The notes under the pieces are model-generated. The model was not told where the DNA came from, ran no database searches, and was given only the letters and a program-made list of their open reading frames with translations. From Brachionus manjavacas (lineage: Eukaryota; Rotifera; Eurotatoria; Ploima; Brachionidae): DNA of 64,000 bases. The DNA is taken from the NCBI GenBank assembly GCA_019054805.1, contig JAHQIY010000016.1:1-64000 (forward strand), in the 5' to 3' direction. Shown piece after piece: positions 29,401-43,176 of the stretch. Position 1 is the stretch's first letter; each line of letters opens with the position of its first letter. Position numbers and translations under genes: made by a program.

Positions 29401-32400
29401 CAGTCACTTAGTTTTCAAGTCACTGCAAAATGGTCAATTTTTTAGCTACGATAATGATTAATAGCTCAAATTCAAGAGCGCAAAAAGTTCTACATGATAC
29501 AATTTACAGGAGTCAAAAAGTTAAAAGGACAAGATTTTAGGCGACTTCGAAAAAGAGCAAAAAACCCATTTTTTGACGTTTTTCAGATAGGTTTTTTGCA
29601 ATGAATTTTTCGAATTATGGAAAACCGAAGACACCACTAGATAGATCTTGAAATTTTCTTGCCTTTGGCTTTTACAGATCAAAAAAAGGTCAAAGATTAG
29701 AAAAGTTATGCACATGGGAAACTTGCAAGTGATTACCAGTCACTTAGTTTTCAAGTCACTGCAAAATGGTCAATTTTTTAGCTACGATAATGATTAATAG
29801 CTCAAATTCAAGAGCGCAAAAAGTTCTACATGATACAATTTACAGGAGTCAAAAAAGTTAAAAGGACAAGATTTTAGGCGACTTCGAAAAAGAGCAAAAA
29901 ACCCATTTTTTGACGTTTTTCAGATAGGTTTTTTGCAATGAATTTTTCGAATTATGGAAAACCGAAGACACCACTAGATAGATCTTGAAATTTTCTTGCC
30001 TTTGGCTTTTACAGATCAAAAAAAGGTCAAAGATACGAAAAGTTATGCACATGGGAAACTTGCAAGTGATTACCAGTCACTTAGTTTTCAAGTCACTGCA
30101 AAATGGTCAATTTTTTAGCTACGATAATGATTAATAGCTCAAATTCAAGAGCGCAAAAAGTTCTACATGATACAATTTACAGGAGTCAAAAAAGTTAAAA
30201 GGACAAGATTTTAGGCGACTTCGAAAAAGAGCAAAAAACCCATTTTTTGACGTTTTTCAGATAGGTTTTTTGCAATGAATTTTTCGAATTATGGAAAACC
30301 GAAGACACCACTAGATAGATCTTGAAATTTTCTTGCCTTTGGCTTTTACAGATCAAAAAAAGGTCAAAGATTAGAAAAGTTATGCACATGGGAAACTTGC
30401 AAGTGATTACCAGTCACTTAGTTTTCAAGTCACTGCAAAATGGTCAATTTTTTAGCTACGATAATGATTAATAGCTCAAATTCAAGAGCGCAAAAAGTTC
30501 TACATGATACAATTTACAGGAGTCAAAAAAAGTAAAAGGACAAGATTTTAGGCGACTTCGAAAAAGAGCAAAAAACCCATTTTTTGACGTTTTTCAGATA
30601 GGTTTTTTGCAATGAATTTTTCGAATTATGGAAAACCGAAGACACCACTAGATAGATCTTGAAATTTTCTTGCCTTTGGCTTTTACAGATCAAAAAAGGT
30701 CAAAGATACGAAAAGTTATGCACATGGGAAACTTGCAAGTGATTACCAGTCACTTAGTTTTCAAGTCACTGCAAAATGGTCAATTTTTTAGCTACGATAA
30801 TGATTAATAGCTCAAATTCAAGAGCGCAAAAAGTTCTACATGATACAATTTACAGGAGTCAAAAAAGTTAAAAGGACAAGATTTTAGGCGACTTCGAAAA
30901 AGAGCAAAAAACCCATTTTTTGACGTTTTTCAGATAGGTTTTTTGCAATGAATTTTTCGAATTATGGAAAACCGAAGACACCACTAGATAGATCTTGAAA
31001 TTTTCTTGCCTTTGGCTTTTACAGATCAAAAAAGGTCAAAGATACGAAAAGTTATGCACATGGGAAACTTGCAAGTGATTACCAGTCACTTAGTTTTCAA
31101 GTCACTGCAAAATGGTCAATTTTTTAGCTACGATAATGATTAATAGCTCAAATTCAAGAGCGCAAAAAGTTCTACATGATACAATTTACAGGAGTCAAAA
31201 AAGTTAAAAGGACAAGATTTTAGGCGACTTCGAAAAAGAGCAAAAAACCCATTTTTTGACGTTTTTCAGATAGGTTTTTTGCAATGAATTTTTCGAATTA
31301 TGGAAAACCGAAGACACCACTAGATAGATCTTGAAATTTTCTTGCCTTTGGCTTTTACAGATCAAAAAAAGGTCAAAGATACGAAAAGTTATGCACATGG
31401 GAAACTTGCAAGTGATTACCAGTCACTTAGTTTTCAAGTCACTGCAAAATGGTCAATTTTTTAGCTACGATAATGATTAATAGCTCAAATTCAAGAGCGC
31501 AAAAAGTTCTACATGATACAATTTACAGGAGTCAAAAAAGTTAAAAGGACAAGATTTTAGGCGACTTCGAAAAAGAGCAAAAAACCCATTTTTTGACGTT
31601 TTTCAGATAGGTTTTTTGCAATGAATTTTTCGAATTATGGAAAACCGAAGACACCACTAGATAGATCTTGAAATTTTCTTGCCTTTGGCTTTTACAGATC
31701 AAAAAAAGGTCAAAGATACGAAAAGTTATGCACATGGGAAACTTGCAAGTGATTACCAGTCACTTAGTTTTCAAGTCACTGCAAAATGGTCAATTTTTTA
31801 GCTACGATAATGATTAATAGCTCAAATTCAAGAGCGCAAAAAGTTCTACATGATACAATTTACAGGAGTCAAAAAAGTTAAAAGGACAAGATTTTAGGCG
31901 ACTTCGAAAAAGAGCAAAAAACCCATTTTTTGACGTTTTTCAGATAGGTTTTTTGCAATGAATTTTTCGAATTATGGAAAACCGAAGACACCACTAGATA
32001 GATCTTGAAATTTTCTTGCCTTTGGCTTTTACAGATCAAAAAAAGGTCAAAGATACGAAAAGTTATGCACATGGGAAACTTGCAAGTGATTACCAGTCAC
32101 TTAGTTTTCAAGTCACTGCAAAATGGTCAATTTTTTAGCTACGATAATGATTAATAGCTCAAATTCAAGAGCGCAAAAAGTTCTACATGATACAATTTAC
32201 AGGAGTCAAAAAAGTTAAAAGGACAAGATTTTAGGCGACTTCGAAAAAGAGCAAAAAACCCATTTTTTGACGTTTTTCAGATAGGTTTTTTGCAATGAAT
32301 TTTTCGAATTATGGAAAACCGAAGACACCACTAGATAGATCTTGAAATTTTGTTGCCTTTGGCTTTTACAGATCAAAAAAAGGTCAAAGATACGAAAAGT

Positions 32401-32824
32401 TATGCACATGGGAAACTTGCAAGTGATTACCAGTCACTTAGTTTTCAAGTCACTGCAAAATGGTCAATTTTTTAGCTACGATAATGATTAATAGCTCAAA
32501 TTCAAGAGCGCAAAAAGTTCTACATGATACAATTTACAGGAGTCAAAAAAGTTAAAAGGACAAGATTTTAGGCGACTTCGAAAAAGAGCAAAAAACCCAT
32601 TTTTTGACGTTTTTCAGATAGGTTTTTTGCAATGAATTTTTCGAATTATGGAAAACCGAAGACACCACTAGATAGATCTTGAAATTTTCTTGCCTTTGGC
32701 TTTTACAGATCAAAAAAAGGTCAAAGATACGAAAAGTTATGCACATGGGAAACTTGCAAGTGATTACCAGTCACTTAGTTTTCAAGTCACTGCAAAATGG
32801 TCAATTTTTTAGCTACGATAATGA

Positions 32825-35800
32825 TTAATAGCTCAAATTCAAGAGCGCAAAAAGTTCTACATGATACAATTTACAGGAGTCAAAAAAGTAAAAGGACAAG
32901 ATTTTAGGCGACTTCGAAAAAGAGCAAAAAACCCATTTTTTGACGTTTTTCAGATAGGTTTTTTGCAATGAATTTTTCGAATTATGGAAAACCGAAGACA
33001 CCACTAGATAGATCTTGAAATTTTCTTGCCTTTGGCTTTTACAGATCAATAAAAGGTCAAAGATACGAAAAGTTATGCACATGGGAAACTTGCAAGTGAT
33101 TACCAGTCACTTAGTTTTCAAGTCACTGCAAAATGGTCAATTTTTTAGCTACGATAATGATTAATAGCTCAAATTCAAGAGCGCAAAAAGTTCTACATGA
33201 TACAATTTACAGGAGACAAAAAAGTTAAAAGGACAAGATTTTAGGCGACTTCGAAAAAGAGCAAAAAACCCATTTTTTGACGTTTTTCAGATAGGTTTTT
33301 TGCAATGAATTTTTCGAATTATGGAAAACCGAAGACACCACTAGATAGATCTTGAAATTTTCTTGCCTTTGGCTTTTACAGATCAAAAAAGGTCAAAGAT
33401 ACGAAAAGTTATGCACATGGGAAACTTGCAAGTGATTACCAGTCACTTAGTTTTCAAGTCACTGCAAAATGGTCAATTTTTTAGCTACGATAATGATTAA
33501 TAGCTCAAATTCAAGAGCGCAAAAAGTTCTACATGATACAATTTACAGGAGTCAAAAAAAGTTAAAAGGACAAGATTTTAGGCGACTTCGAAAAAGAGCA
33601 AAAAACCCATTTTTTGACGTTTTTCAGATAGGTTTTTTGCAATGAATTTTTCGAATTATGGAAAACCGAAGACACCACTAGATAGATCTTGAAATTTTCT
33701 TGCCTTTGGCTTTTACAGATCAATAAAAGGTCAAAGATACGAAAAGTTATGCACATGGGAAACTTGCAAGTGATTACCAGTCACTTAGTTTTCAAGTCAC
33801 TGCAAAATGGTCAATTTTTTAGCTACGATAATGATTAATAGCTCAAATTCAAGAGCGCAAAAAGTTCTACATGATACAATTTACAGGAGACAAAAAAGTT
33901 AAAAGGACAAGATTTTAGGCGACTTCGAAAAAGAGCAAAAAACCCATTTTTTGACGTTTTTCAGATAGGTTTTTTGCAATGAATTTTTCGAATTATGGAA
34001 AACCGAAGACACCACTAGATAGATCTTGAAATTTTCTTGCCTTTGGCTTTTACAGATCAATAAAAGGTCAAAGATACGAAAAGTTATGCACATGGGAAAC
34101 TTGCAAGTGATTACCAGTCACTTAGTTTTCAAGTCACTGCAAAATGGTCAATTTTTTAGCTACGATAATGATTAATAGCTCAAATTCAAGAGCGCAAAAA
34201 GTTCTACATGATACAATTTACAGGAGTCAAAAAAGTTAAAAGGACAAGATTTTAGGCGACTTCGAAAAAGAGCAAAAAACCCATTTTTTGACGTTTTTCA
34301 GATAGGTTTTTTGCAATGAATTTTTCGAATTATGGAAAACCGAAGACACCACTAGATAGATCTTGAAATTTTGTTGCCTTTGGCATTTACAGATCAATAA
34401 AAGGTCAAAGATACGAAAAGTTATGCAAATGGGAAACTTGCAAGTGATTACCAGTCACTTAGTTTTCAAGTCACTGCAAAATGGTCAATTTTTTAGCTAC
34501 GATAATGATTAATAGCTCAAATTCAAGAGCGCAAAAAGTTCTACATGATACAATTTACAGGAGTCAAAAAAGTTAAAAGGACAAGATTTTAGGCGACTTC
34601 GAAAAAGAGCAAAAAACCCATTTTTTGACGTTTTTCAGATAGGTTTTTTGCAATGAATTTTTCGAATTATGGAAAACCGAAGACACCACTAGATAGATCT
34701 TGAAATTTTCTTGCCTTTGGCTTTTACAGATCAATAAAAGGTCAAAGATACGAAAAGTTATGCACATGGGAAACTTGCAAGTGATTACCAGTCACTTAGT
34801 TTTCAAGTCACTGCAAAATGGTCAATTTTTTAGCTACGATAATGATTAATAGCTCAAATTCAAGAGCGCAAAAAGTTCTACATGATACAATTAACAGGAG
34901 ACAAAAAAGTTAAAAGGACAAGATTTTAGGCGACTTCGAAAAAGAGCAAAAAACCCATTTTTTGACGTTTTTCAGATAGGTTTTTTGCAATGAATTTTTC
35001 GAATTATGGAAAACCGAAGACACCACTAGATAGATCTTGAAATTTTGTTGCCTTTGGCATTTACAGATCAATAAAAGGTCAAAGATACGAAAAGTTATGC
35101 AAATGGGAAACTTGCAAGTGATTACCAGTCACTTAGTTTTCAAGTCACTGCAAAATGGTCAATTTTTTAGCTACGATAATGATTAATAGCTCAAATTCAA
35201 GAGCGCAAAAAGTTCTACATGATACAATTTACAGGAGTCAAAAAAGTTAAAAGGACAAGATTTTAGGCGACTTCGAAAAAGAGCAAAAAACCCATTTTTT
35301 GACGTTTTTCAGATAGGTTTTTGCAATGAATTTTTCGAATTATGGAAAACCGAAGACACCACTAGATAGATCTTGAAATTTTCTTGCCTTTGGCTTTTAC
35401 AGATCAATAAAAGGTCAAAGATACGAAAAGTTATGCACATGGGAAACTTGCAAGTGATTACCAGTCACTTAGTTTTCAAGTCACTGCAAAATGGTCAATT
35501 TTTTAGCTACGATAATGATTAATAGCTCAAATTCAAGAGCGCAAAAAGTTCTACATGATACAATTTACAGGAGTCAAAAAAAGTAAAAGGACAAGATTTT
35601 AGGCGACTTCGAAAAAGAGCAAAAAACCCATTTTTTGACGTTTTTCAGATAGGTTTTTTGCAATGAATTTTTCGAATTATGGAAAACCGAAGACACCACT
35701 AGATAGATCTTGAAATTTTCTTGCCTTTGGCTTTTACAGATCAATAAAAGGTCAAAGATACGAAAAGTTATGCACATGGGAAACTTGCAAGTGATTACCA

Positions 35801-38800
35801 GTCACTTAGTTTTCAAGTCACTGCAAAATGGTCAATTTTTTAGCTACGATAATGATTAATAGCTCAAATTCAAGAGCGCAAAAAGTTCTACATGATACAA
35901 TTTACAGGAGTCAAAAAAGTTAAAAGGACAAGATTTTAGGCGACTTCGAAAAAGAGCAAAAAACCCATTTTTTGACGTTTTTCAGATAGGTTTTTTGCAA
36001 TGAATTTTTCGAATTATGGAAAACCGAAGACACCACTAGATAGATCTTGAAATTTTCTTGCCTTTGGCTTTTACAGATCAATAAAAGGTCAAAGATACGA
36101 AAAGTTATGCACATGGGAAACTTGCAAGTGATTACCAGTCACTTAGTTTTCAAGTCACTGCAAAATGGTCAATTTTTTAGCTACGATAATGATTAATAGC
36201 TCAAATTCAAGAGCGCAAAAAGTTCTACATGATACAATTTACAGGAGTCAAAAAAAGTTAAAAGGACAAGATTTTAGGCGACTTCGAAAAAGAGCAAAAA
36301 ACCCATTTTTTGACGTTTTTCAGATAGGTTTTTTGCAATGAATTTTTCGAATTATGGAAAACCGAAGACACCACTAGATAGATCTTGAAATTTTCTTGCC
36401 TTTGGCTTTTACAGATCAATAAAAGGTCAAAGATACGAAAAGTTATGCACATGGGAAACTTGCAAGTGATTACCAGTCACTTAGTTTTCAAGTCACTGCA
36501 AAATGGTCAATTTTTTAGCTACGATAATGATTAATAGCTCAAATTCAAGAGCGCAAAAAGTTCTACATGATACAATTTACAGGAGACAAAAAAGTTAAAA
36601 GGACAAGATTTTAGGCGACTTCGAAAAAGAGCAAAAAACCCATTTTTTGACGTTTTTCAGATAGGTTTTTTGCAATGAATTTTTCGAATTATGGAAAACC
36701 GAAGACACCACTAGATAGATCTTGAAATTTTCTTGCCTTTGGCTTTTACAGATCAAAAAAAGGTCAAAGATACGAAAAGTTATGCACATGGGAAACTTGC
36801 AAGTGATTACCAGTCACTTAGTTTTCAAGTCACTGCAAAATGGTCAATTTTTTAGCTACGATAATGATTAATAGCTCAAATTCAAGAGCGCAAAAAGTTC
36901 TACATGATACAATTTACAGGAGTCAAAAAAGTTAAAAGGACAAGATTTTAGGCGACTTCGAAAAAGAGCAAAAAACCCATTTTTTGACGTTTTTCAGATA
37001 GGTTTTTTGCAATGAATTTTTCGAAATATGGAAAACCGAAGACACCACTAGATAGATCTTGAAATTTTCTTGCCTTTGGCTTTTACAGATCAATAAAAGG
37101 TCAAAGATACGAAAAGTTATGCACATGGGAAACTTGCAAGTGATTACCAGTCACTTAGTTTTCAAGTCACTGCAAAATGGTCAATTTTTTAGCTACGATA
37201 ATGATTAATAGCTCAAATTCAAGAGCGCAAAAAGTTCTACATGATACAATTAAGAGGAGACTAAAAGGTAAAAGGACAAGATTTTAGGCGACTTCGAAAA
37301 AGAGCAAAAAACCCATTTTTTGACGTTTTTCAGATAGGTTTTTTGCAATGAATTTTTCGAATTATGGAAAACCGAAGACACCACTAGATAGATCTTGAAA
37401 TTTTGTTGCCTTTGGCATTTACAGATCAATAAAAGGTCAAAGATACGAAAAGTTATGCAAATGGGAAACTTGCAAGTGATTACCAGTCACTTAGTTTTCA
37501 AGTCACTGCAAAATGGTCAATTTTTTAGCTACGATAATGATTAATAGCTCAAATTCAAGAGCGCAAAAAGTTCTACATGATACAATTTACAGGAGTCAAA
37601 AAAAGTTAAAAGGACAAGATTTTAGGCGACTTCGAAAAAGAGCAAAAAACCCATTTTTTGACGTTTTTCAGATAGGTTTTTTGCAATGAATTTTTCGAAA
37701 TATGGAAAACCGAAGACACCACTAGATAGATCTTGAAATTTTCTTGCCTTTGGCTTTTACAGATCAATAAAAGGTCAAAGATACGAAAAGTTATGCACAT
37801 GGGAAACTTGCAAGTGATTACCAGTCACTTAGTTTTCAAGTCACTGCAAAATGGTCAATTTTTTAGCTACGATAATGATTAATAGCTCAAATTCAAGAGC
37901 GCAAAAAGTTCTACATGATACAATTAACAGGAGACAAAAAAGTTAAAAGGACAAGATTTTAGGCGACTTCGAAAAAGAGCAAAAAACCCATTTTTTGACG
38001 TTTTTCAGATAGGTTTTTTGCAATGAATTTTTCGAAATATGGAAAACCGAAGACACCACTAGATAGATCTTGAAATTTTCTTGCCTTTGGCTTTTACAGA
38101 TCAAGAAAAGGTCAAAGATTAGAAAAGTTATGCACATGGGAAACTTCTAAGTGATTAGCAGTATTTTAGTTTTCAAGTCACTGCAAAATGGTCAATTTTT
38201 TAGCTACGATAATGATTAATAGCTCAAATTCAAGAGCGCAAAAAGTTCTACATGATACAATTTACAGGAGTCAAAAAAGTTAAAAGGACAAGATTTTAGG
38301 CGACTTCGAAAAAGAGCAAAAAACCCATTTTTTGACGTTTTTCAGATAGGTTTTTTGCAATGAATTTTTCGAATTATGGAAAACCGAAGACACCACTAGA
38401 TAGATCTTGAAATTTTGTTGCCTTTGGCATTTACAGATCAATAAAAGGTCAAAGATACGAAAAGTTATGCAAATGGGAAACTTGCAAGTGATTACCAGTC
38501 ACTTAGTTTTCAAGTCACTGCAAAATGGTCAATTTTTTAGCTACGATAATGATTAATAGCTCAAATTCAAGAGCGCAAAAAGTTCTACATGATACAATTT
38601 ACAGGAGTCAAAAAGTTAAAAGGACAAGATTTTAGGCGACTTCGAAAAAGAGCAAAAAACCCATTTTTTGACGTTTTTCAGATAGGTTTTTTGCAATGAA
38701 TTTTTCGAATTATGGAAAACCGAAGACACCACTAGATAGATCTTGAAATTTTCTTGCCTTTGGCTTTTACAGATCAATAAAAGGTCAAAGATACGAAAAG

Positions 38801-41800
38801 TTATGCACATGGGAAACTTGCAAGTGATTACCAGTCACTTAGTTTTCAAGTCACTGCAAAATGGTCAATTTTTTAGCTACGATAATGATTAATAGCTCAA
38901 ATTCAAGAGCGCAAAAAGTTCTACATGATACAATTAACAGGAGACAAAAAAAGTAAAAGGACAAGATTTTAGGCGACTTCGAAAAAGAGCAAAAAACCCA
39001 TTTTTTGACGTTTTTCAGATAGGTTTTTTGCAATGAATTTTTCGAAATATGGAAAACCGAAGACACCACTAGATAGATCTTGAAATTTTCTTGCCTTTGG
39101 CTTTTACAGATCATAAAAAGGTCAAAGATTAGAAAAGTTATGCAAATGGGAAACTTGCAAGTGATTACCAGTCACTTAGTTTTCAAGTCACTGCAAAATG
39201 GTCAATTTTTTAGCTACGATAATGATTAATAGCTCAAATTCAAGAGCGCAAAAAGTTCTACATGATACAATTAACAGGAGACAAAAAAGTTAAAAGGACA
39301 AGATTTTAGGCGACTTCGAAAAAGAGCAAAAAACCCATTTTTTGACGTTTTTCAGATAGGTTTTTTGCAATGAATTTTTCGAAATATGGAAAACCGAAGA
39401 CACCACTAGATAGATCTTGAAATTTTCTTGCCTTTGGCTTTTACAGATCAAAAAAAGGTCAAAGATTAGAAAAGTTATGCACATGGGAAACTTGCAAGTG
39501 ATTACCAGTCACTTAGTTTTCAAGTCACTGCAAAATGGTCAATTTTTTAGCTACGATAATGATTAATAGCTCAAATTCAAGAGCGCAAAAAGTTCTACAT
39601 GATACAATTAACAGGAGACAAAAAAGTTAAAAGGACAAGATTTTAGGCGACTTCGAAAAAGAGCAAAAAACCCATTTTTTGACGTTTTTCAGATAGGTTT
39701 TTTGCAATGAATTTTTCGAATTATGGAAAACCGAAGACACCACTAGATAGATCTTGAAATTTTGTTGCCTTTGGCTTTTACAGATCAAAAAAAGGTCAAA
39801 GATACGAAAAGTTATGCACATGGGAAACTTGCAAGTGATTACCAGTCACTTAGTTTTCAAGTCACTGCAAAATGGTCAATTTTTTAGCTACGATAATGAT
39901 TAATAGCTCAAATTCAAGAGCGCAAAAAGTTCTACATGATACAATTAACAGGAGACAAAAAAGTTAAAAGGACAAGATTTTAGGCGACTTCGAAAAAGAG
40001 CAAAAAACCCATTTTTTGACGTTTTTCAGATAGGTTTTTTGCAATGAATTTTTCGAATTATGGAAAACCGAAGACACCACTAGATAGATCTTGAAATTTT
40101 CTTGCCTTTGGCTTTTACAGATCAAAAAAGGTCAAAGATTAGAAAAGTTATGCACATGGGAAACTTGCAAGTGATTACCAGTCACTTAGTTTTCAAGTCA
40201 CTGCAAAATGGTCAATTTTTTAGCTACGATAATGATTAATAGCTCAAATTCAAGAGCGCAAAAAGTTCTACATGATACAATTTACAGGAGTCAAAAAAGT
40301 TAAAAGGACAAGATTTTAGGCGACTTCGAAAAAGAGCAAAAAACCCATTTTTTGACGTTTTTCAGATAGGTTTTTTGCAATGAATTTTTCGAATTATGGA
40401 AAACCGAAGACACCACTAGATAGATCTTGAAATTTTGTTGCCTTTGGCTTTTACAGATCAAAAAAAGGTCAAAGATTAGAAAAGTTATGCACATGGGAAA
40501 CTTGCAAGTGATTACCAGTCACTTAGTTTTCAAGTCACTGCAAAATGGTCAATTTTTTAGCTACGATAATGATTAATAGCTCAAATTCAAGAGCGCAAAA
40601 AGTTCTACATGATACAATTAACAGGAGACAAAAAAGTTAAAAGGACAAGATTTTAGGCGACTTCGAAAAAGAGCAAAAAACCCATTTTTTGACGTTTTTC
40701 AGATAGGTTTTTTGCAATGAATTTTTCGAAATATGGAAAACCGAAGACACCACTAGATAGATCTTGAAATTTTCTTGCCTTTGGCTTTTACAGATCAAGA
40801 AAAGGTCAAAGATTAGAAAAGTTATGCACATGGGAAACTTGCAAGTGATTACCAGTCACTTAGTTTTCAAGTCACTGCAAAATGGTCAATTTTTTAGCTC
40901 CGATAATGATTAATAGCTCAAAATCAAGAGCGCAAAAAGTTCTACATGATACAATTTACAGGAGTCAAAAAAAGTAAAAGAACAAGATTTTAGACGACTT
41001 CGAAAAAGAGCAAAAAACCCATTTTTTGACGTTTTTCAGATAGGTTTTTTGCAATGAATTTTTCGAAATATGGAAAACCGAAGATACCACTAGATAGATC
41101 TTGAAATTTTCTTGCCTTTGGCTTTTACAGATCAAGAAAAGGTCAAAGATTAGAAAAGTTATGCACATGGGAAACTTGCAAGTGATTACCAGTCACTTAG
41201 TTTTCAAGTCACTGCAAAATGGTCAATTTTTTCGCTTAGATAATGATTAATAGCTCAAAATCAAGAGCGCAAAAAGTTCTACATGATACAATTTACAGGA
41301 GTCAAAAAAATTAAAAGGACAAGATTTTAGGCGACTTCGAAAAAGAGCAAAAAACCCATTTTTTGACGTTTTTCAGATAGGTTTTTTGCAATGAATTTTT
41401 CGAAATATGGAAAACCGAAGACACCACTAGATAGATCTTGAAATTTTGTTGCCTTTGGCTTTTACAGATCAATAAAAGGTCAAAGATACGAAAAGTTATG
41501 CACATGGGAAACTTGCATGTGATTACCAGTCACTTATTTTTCAAGTCACTGCAAAATGGTCAATTTTTTAGCTCCGATAATGATTAATAGCTCAAAATCA
41601 AGAGCGCAAAAAGTTCGACATGATACAATTTACAGGAGTCAAAAAAAGTAAAAGGACAAGATTTAAGGCGACTTCGAAAAAGAGCAAAAAACCCATTTTT
41701 TTACGTTTTTTAGATAGGTTTTTTGCAATGAATTTTTCGAAATATGGAAAACCGAAGACACCACTAGATAGATCTTGAAATTTTGTTGCCTTTGGCTTTT

Positions 41801-42454
41801 ACAGATCAAAAAAAGGTCAAAGATTAGAAAAGTTATGCAAATGGGAAACTTGCAAGTGATTACCAGTCACTTAGTTTTCAAGTCACTGCAAAATGGTCAA
41901 TTTTTTAGCTACGATAATGATTAATAGCTCAAATTCAAGAGCGCAAAAAGTTCTACATGATACAATTAACAGGAGACAAAAAAGTTAAAAGGACAAGATT
42001 TTAGGCGACTTCGAAAAAGAGCAAAAAACCCATTTTTTGACGTTTTTCAGATAGGTTTTTTGCAATGAATTTTTCGAATTATGGAAAACCGAAGACACCA
42101 CTAGATAGATCTTGAAATTTTGTTGCCTTTGGCTTTTACAGATCAAAAAAAGGTCAAAGATACGAAAAGTTTTGCACATGGGAAACTTGCATGTGATTAC
42201 CAGTCACTTAGTTTTCAAGTCACTGCAAAATGGTCAATTTTTTAGCTACGATTATGATTAATAGCTCAAATTCAAGAGCGCAAAAAGTTCTACATGATAC
42301 AATTAACAGGAGACAAAAAAGTTAAAAGGACAAGATTTTAGACGACTTCGAAAAAGAGCAAAAAACCCATTTTTTGACGTTTTTCAGATAGGTTTTTTGC
42401 AATGAATTTTTCGAATTATGGAAAACCGAAGACACCACTAGATAGATCTTGAAA
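32825..42454. repeat. Diverged edge of the satellite array
   Basis: From about 32.8 kb towards the transposon the units accumulate variants that are rare or absent further left: aataaaagg, gaaatatgg, attaacaggagac, attttgttgcc, ggcatttac, gcaaatggg, agctccgat, cgcttagat and gcatgtgatt. Some variants travel together. For example, ggcatttac with gcaaatggg occurs near 34.4, 35.05, 37.4 and 38.4 kb, spaced by whole multiples of 337 bp. This suggests multi-unit exchanges, although no fixed higher-order period is clear by eye. Diverged edges beside a homogeneous core are typical of satellites. Confidence 0.8.
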
Positions 42455-42860
42455 GAACAATACACTGTTTCCATTGAAATTTTGCCCTTTTATATTTTAT
42501 TTAAAAAAAGAGGGTTCAACTTAATTTTTATATCAAAATAAAGGTTTTTTACTCATCTTTCGGCAAAATTATCTAATTTTTTTAGATTTCCAAAAAAAAT
42601 GTCAATTTTGGCAAGATGAAAATCTACATTTTTTCATAATAAACTTTACAATTTTACTTGCAAGCAGTCGTTGTTTCTTTTTTTTCTTGGTGAAAAAGAA
42701 TAATTCTCTATTAAGGATTTATTTTGCTTAGAATTGAATTAAATAACAATTTAAAAAATAATAAAAAATATCTTTTGATAAAAGTTAGATAATTTTTAAA
42801 TAAAAATTCAGATTAAAGATGCAGAAAACTTAATGAACCTTATTAAATACTTAAAATCTT
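42455..42860 (+). repeat. Left terminal inverted repeat, copy 1
   Basis: This stretch of about 406 bp matches the left TIR of copy 2, and the reverse complement of 61371-61772, apart from small indels in T and A runs. It starts gaacaatacactg and ends ttaaaatctt, after which similarity to the right end is lost. The AAA of the flanking satellite extends the palindromic tip by three bases. Confidence 0.9.
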
Positions 42861-43176
42861 CAAGAATACAACGAAAATTTTAGCGTTTGAGAGTTATTTT
42901 TCTAAAGATTTAAGTTGTAATTTTTATTTCATTTAACAAAAAATAATTTTAGTTACAAAAAGTTTTTAAATAAGATTACATAAATATCTATTTAAAAAGA
43001 GGATAATTTTTGAGTCATCTTCTTCGTATTTTTCAATAATCAAATTTTTTTCCAATTGAAAATAGAGCATTACATATTAAATTGGACATAGCATATTTTT
43101 TAAAAATTGCACATAAATTAATTTATATATAAATTCATTTTAAAAATTTTAGACAAAGTTTAACTGAAGCTAAAAA
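42861..43176. other. AT-rich leader between TIR and first gene, copy 1
   Basis: This stretch of about 316 bp is very AT-rich and has no open frame I can support. It probably holds the promoter and 5' UTR of the following membrane-protein gene. I cannot point to a specific promoter element. Confidence 0.5.

Larger units (their letters stand above)
1..42454. repeat. 337-bp satellite DNA, main array (about 126 units)
   Basis: The sequence repeats head-to-tail with a period of 337 bp (for example the motif gaaattttcttgcc at 1 and 338). Most units differ only by A-run length (6 or 7 A before ggtcaaag; 5-7 A before gttaaaagg) and by gatacg versus gattag. Each unit carries one AGATCT site and a short hairpin, aagtga-ttaccag-tcactt. 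The period is close to two nucleosome repeats, as in many centromeric satellites; that link is inference. Every unit has a minus-strand open frame of about 64 codons, but it is lost wherever an A-run changes length, so I do not treat it as a gene. No other gene lies in this stretch. Confidence 0.98.

Noticed and set aside
209..42179. Minus-strand 64-codon ORF repeated in most satellite units as a gene family
   Set aside because: It is an automatic result of an open frame in a 337-bp tandem repeat. It starts at variable A-runs, is destroyed in many units by one-base changes, begins without context and has no domain. Conservation of its sequence equals that of the rest of the unit.
1..42454. 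CRISPR-like array
   Set aside because: The 337-bp units are contiguous with no unique spacers, and the context is eukaryotic.
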